This document shows, in pieces, positions 58,943 to 59,143 of a stretch of 59,143 nucleotides of DNA. Under the pieces are notes generated by a model. It ran no database searches. It saw only the letters and a list, made by a program, of their open reading frames with translations, and was not told where the DNA came from. The DNA lies in the NCBI RefSeq assembly GCF_000472285.1, contig NZ_KI421428.1:93851-152993 (forward strand). The letters run 5' to 3'. The stretch's first letter is position 1, and every line of letters starts with the position of its first letter. Position numbers and translations under genes: made by a program. The stretch comes from Desulfuromonas sp. TF (lineage in GTDB: Bacteria > Desulfobacterota > Desulfuromonadia > Desulfuromonadales > ATBO01).

Positions 58943-59143
58943 TCGAGATCGACGAAAAAGACCTGGCGGTCACCTTTTACAAGTCTTCCGGCCCCGGCGG
59001 GCAGAAGAAGAACAAGACCGAGTCGGCGGTGCGCATCAGGCACCTGCCCACCGGCATCATCGTCACCGCCGCCGATTCACGCTCGCAGCACGACAATCGC
59101 GAGAAGGCGATGGAGAGGCTGCGCGAGCGGCTCCCCGCCCCTC
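58939..59143 (+). CDS. Peptide chain release factor-like (GGQ) protein, truncated by window edge
   Basis: The visible 68 residues begin [29 protein letters not shown] and include the catalytic GGQ of peptidyl-tRNA hydrolysis, followed by [17 protein letters not shown], as in the RF-1 domain of ArfB/PrfH-type stand-alone proteins. No codon-recognition domain precedes it. It probably rescues stalled ribosomes. The 3' end is outside. The start overlaps the upstream short frame. Confidence 0.9.
   Translation, partial: MIEIDEKDLAVTFYKSSGPGGQKKNKTESAVRIRHLPTGIIVTAADSRSQHDNREKAMERLRERLPAP

Noticed and set aside
1-59143. CRISPR arrays, tRNA or rRNA genes
   Set aside because: I found no direct repeats with regular unique spacers and no cloverleaf or rRNA-like segments by eye; an Infernal/tRNAscan run would be decisive.

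Overview
The window looks like a GC-rich chromosomal segment from a Desulfuromonadales-type bacterium (Geobacter/Desulfuromonas/Pelobacter relatives). The pointers are a split transketolase, a MetH-like corrinoid protein, a CxxCH (heme-c type) sensor kinase, feoA/feoB with a FeoB-associated Cys-rich peptide, many PAS/HEAT/HD-GYP signalling proteins, and stand-alone def, coaE, murB, uppP and RNase J. This is inferred from gene style; no rRNA or tRNA gene was seen to fix the taxon.

1-39 kb is mostly a housekeeping backbone. In order: the 3' end of a methionine-synthase-like corrinoid protein and a conserved unknown; split transketolase; a heme-type sensor kinase with an NtrC-like regulator; an alpha/beta hydrolase; an MBL hydrolase; archaemetzincin next to a Clp1-like polynucleotide kinase; a DUF1540 protein; the feo iron operon behind a Fur-box-like promoter; a TraB/GumN protein; a parvulin; an SDR-DUF2867 protein; two paralogous REC-PAS-PAS-kinases around an M48 peptidase; CheR; UppP; RNase J; PlsC; a PaaK-like ligase; SSB; a HEAT / HD-GYP / HEAT signalling group; an acyl-CoA synthetase; CoaE; an esterase; an IclR regulator; an inactive-looking MBL protein; and an ACT-domain protein with peptide deformylase. 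Several gaps hold 7-bp-period tandem repeats, often as inverted pairs, plus one 124-bp palindromic element with long terminal inverted repeats.

39-54 kb is accessory DNA and the most interesting part. Two copies of a promoter-leader-terminator unit precede a GxxExxY gene and an ORF6N-domain gene. Then comes a tightly coupled set: a small CxxC peptide, a Nudix hydrolase, a PLD-nuclease/SF2-helicase/DUF3427 protein and, 32 bp further on, an AT-rich 2041-residue protein with a Cap4/DUF4297-like nuclease and a STAND NTPase. This resembles an antiphage (Avs-like) defence locus. It is followed by decayed fragments (a truncated restriction-enzyme domain, a relE interrupted by a TIR element between 115-bp direct repeats), an MntA/HepT toxin-antitoxin pair, a Fic protein and a duplicated scrap of mntA.

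54-59 kb returns to backbone (DnaQ-like exonuclease, DUF2059 lipoprotein, hydrolase, MurB, PNPOx-like, DUF2277), then an AT-rich GNAT acetyltransferase, a vapC remnant, a chimeric short ORF and a GGQ release-factor-like gene cut by the right edge.
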